This document shows positions 13,845 through 14,220 of a DNA stretch of 14,220 nt, piece by piece. The stretch's first letter is position 1, and every line of letters begins with the position of its first letter. The notes below the pieces were generated by a model. It made no database searches, was not told where the DNA came from, and was given only the letters and a program-made list of their open reading frames with translations. The translations under genes were made by a program, and so were the position numbers. The stretch covers positions 1 to 14,220 of the forward strand of contig NZ_JBJUSG010000098.1 in NCBI RefSeq assembly GCF_046044395.1, written 5' to 3'. Origin of the DNA: Magnetominusculus dajiuhuensis. Lineage in GTDB: Bacteria > Nitrospirota > Thermodesulfovibrionia > Thermodesulfovibrionales > Magnetobacteriaceae.

Positions 13845-14105
13845 TTATTTAGTTATTTTTCCCATCAGTTCAATCCTAATATTTCTTACCTGAAAAACTG
13901 TATCCTTAGGAGCCAATCCAACTTTGTACATGATTAAGCCTTTTACGGATGGATCGCCAGTGAATTCTCGTTCGTAAGTATGCCATTTATTATCTCCTGG
14001 TATATCGAAATCTTGATCGAGGAAGAGATGTACATTATAGTTATAATTAGCCTGGATACTTAATTTCAATAAAAATTCCTTATCCGATAATGCGTCATAT
14101 TTCAT
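13845..14105 (-). CDS. C-terminal fragment of a beta-rich (carbohydrate-binding-like?) protein
   Basis: The 86-residue stretch from the ATG at 14105 alternates strand-like segments and ends V-F-Q-V-R-N-I-R-I-E-L, a pattern common in the last strands of jelly-roll ligand-binding domains; the family is not identified. The frame stays open upstream of that Met to 14174, reading I-I-G-D-N-F-I-K-T-T-K-G-Q-S-Y-V, which looks like earlier strands of the same domain. It then stops at 14175-14177 without a usable start. The visible piece is therefore probably the tail of a larger, truncated protein rather than a complete small gene. No ribosome site precedes 14105. Confidence 0.4.
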   Translation of the reverse strand: MKYDALSDKEFLLKLSIQANYNYNVHLFLDQDFDIPGDNKWHTYEREFTGDPSVKGLIMYKVGLAPKDTVFQVRNIRIELMGKITK

Positions 14106-14183
14106 AACATATGACTGCCCTTTGGTTGTCTTGATAAAATTATCTCCAATAATTTGTATAAACCACAGTAAGCGTCAAGAAAA

Positions 14184-14202
14184 CCCCATCTTTACAGTGG
14201 GG
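14184..14202. repeat. Hairpin resembling an IS200/IS605-type element end
   Basis: CCCCA (14184-14188) pairs with TGGGG (14198-14202), and an inner CT/AG pair (14190-14191, 14196-14197) closes a four-base loop beyond one bulged base. It is preceded by GCGTCAAGAAAA (14172-14183). A CAAGAAAACCCC stretch leading into a GC-rich hairpin recalls ends of IS200/IS605-type (tnpB-bearing) elements, from memory. Read on the minus strand it also looks like a short intrinsic terminator (hairpin then GGGGTTTTCTT). The window ends before this can be settled. Confidence 0.35.
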
Positions 14203-14220
14203 GTAGCAGATGTCATAATG

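Noticed and set aside
1..14220. CRISPR arrays, tRNA or rRNA genes
   Set aside because: No regularly spaced direct repeats, cloverleaf-like sequence or conserved rRNA segment was seen on either strand.

Overview
Organism: the window looks like a chromosome segment of an anaerobic or microaerobic free-living bacterium with N2- and H2-related metabolism. It carries a cytoplasmic group 3b [NiFe] hydrogenase, a NifA-type sigma-54 activator, a GAF/GAF/PAS adenylate cyclase, an Rpn-type nuclease and a HicBA toxin-antitoxin pair. The mix would suit a Nitrospirota (Magnetobacterium/Thermodesulfovibrionia-like) or deltaproteobacterial genome. That placement rests on gene content only and is not proven.

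Layout. (1) 1-2333: an AT-rich accessory block. A 21-bp imperfect palindrome (31-81) precedes three tightly overlapping genes: two unrecognised proteins and a large divergent PIN-domain nuclease. (2) 2334-2569: an intergenic region with a GGGACAGG-type repeat, a tandem 11-bp direct repeat and a TTGACA promoter. (3) 2570-6989: the compact operon hydB-hydG-hydD-hydA plus a maturation endopeptidase, every junction overlapping or abutting. (4) 6980-9193, minus strand: radC then nifA with no bases between them, converging on the hydrogenase operon with a 10-bp stop-to-stop overlap. (5) 9194-12197: a divergent intergenic region, a coiled-coil protein and a 765-aa adenylate cyclase. (6) 12198-13844: an Rpn-family nuclease gene bracketed by two identical 17-bp direct repeats, then hicB and a short hicA (13566-13745, GTG start). 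(7) 13845-14220: a minus-strand beta-rich C-terminal fragment whose frame breaks beside a hairpin that resembles an IS200/IS605-type element end.

How the genes work together. HydB (Fe-S relay) and HydG (flavin/NAD(P)H diaphorase with a 2Fe-2S cluster) form the electron-transfer half, and HydD and HydA the hydrogen-activating half, of a soluble NAD(P)-linked hydrogenase. The last gene encodes the protease expected to trim the HydA C-terminus after nickel insertion. The neighbouring NifA-like regulator suggests, but does not prove, a link between H2 turnover and nitrogen fixation. The adenylate cyclase carries NKFDE-type GAF domains, so cAMP feedback is likely. Both ends of the window look like accessory DNA: a possible undescribed PIN-nuclease conflict operon on the left, and an Rpn/HicBA/insertion-sequence-scarred region on the right.
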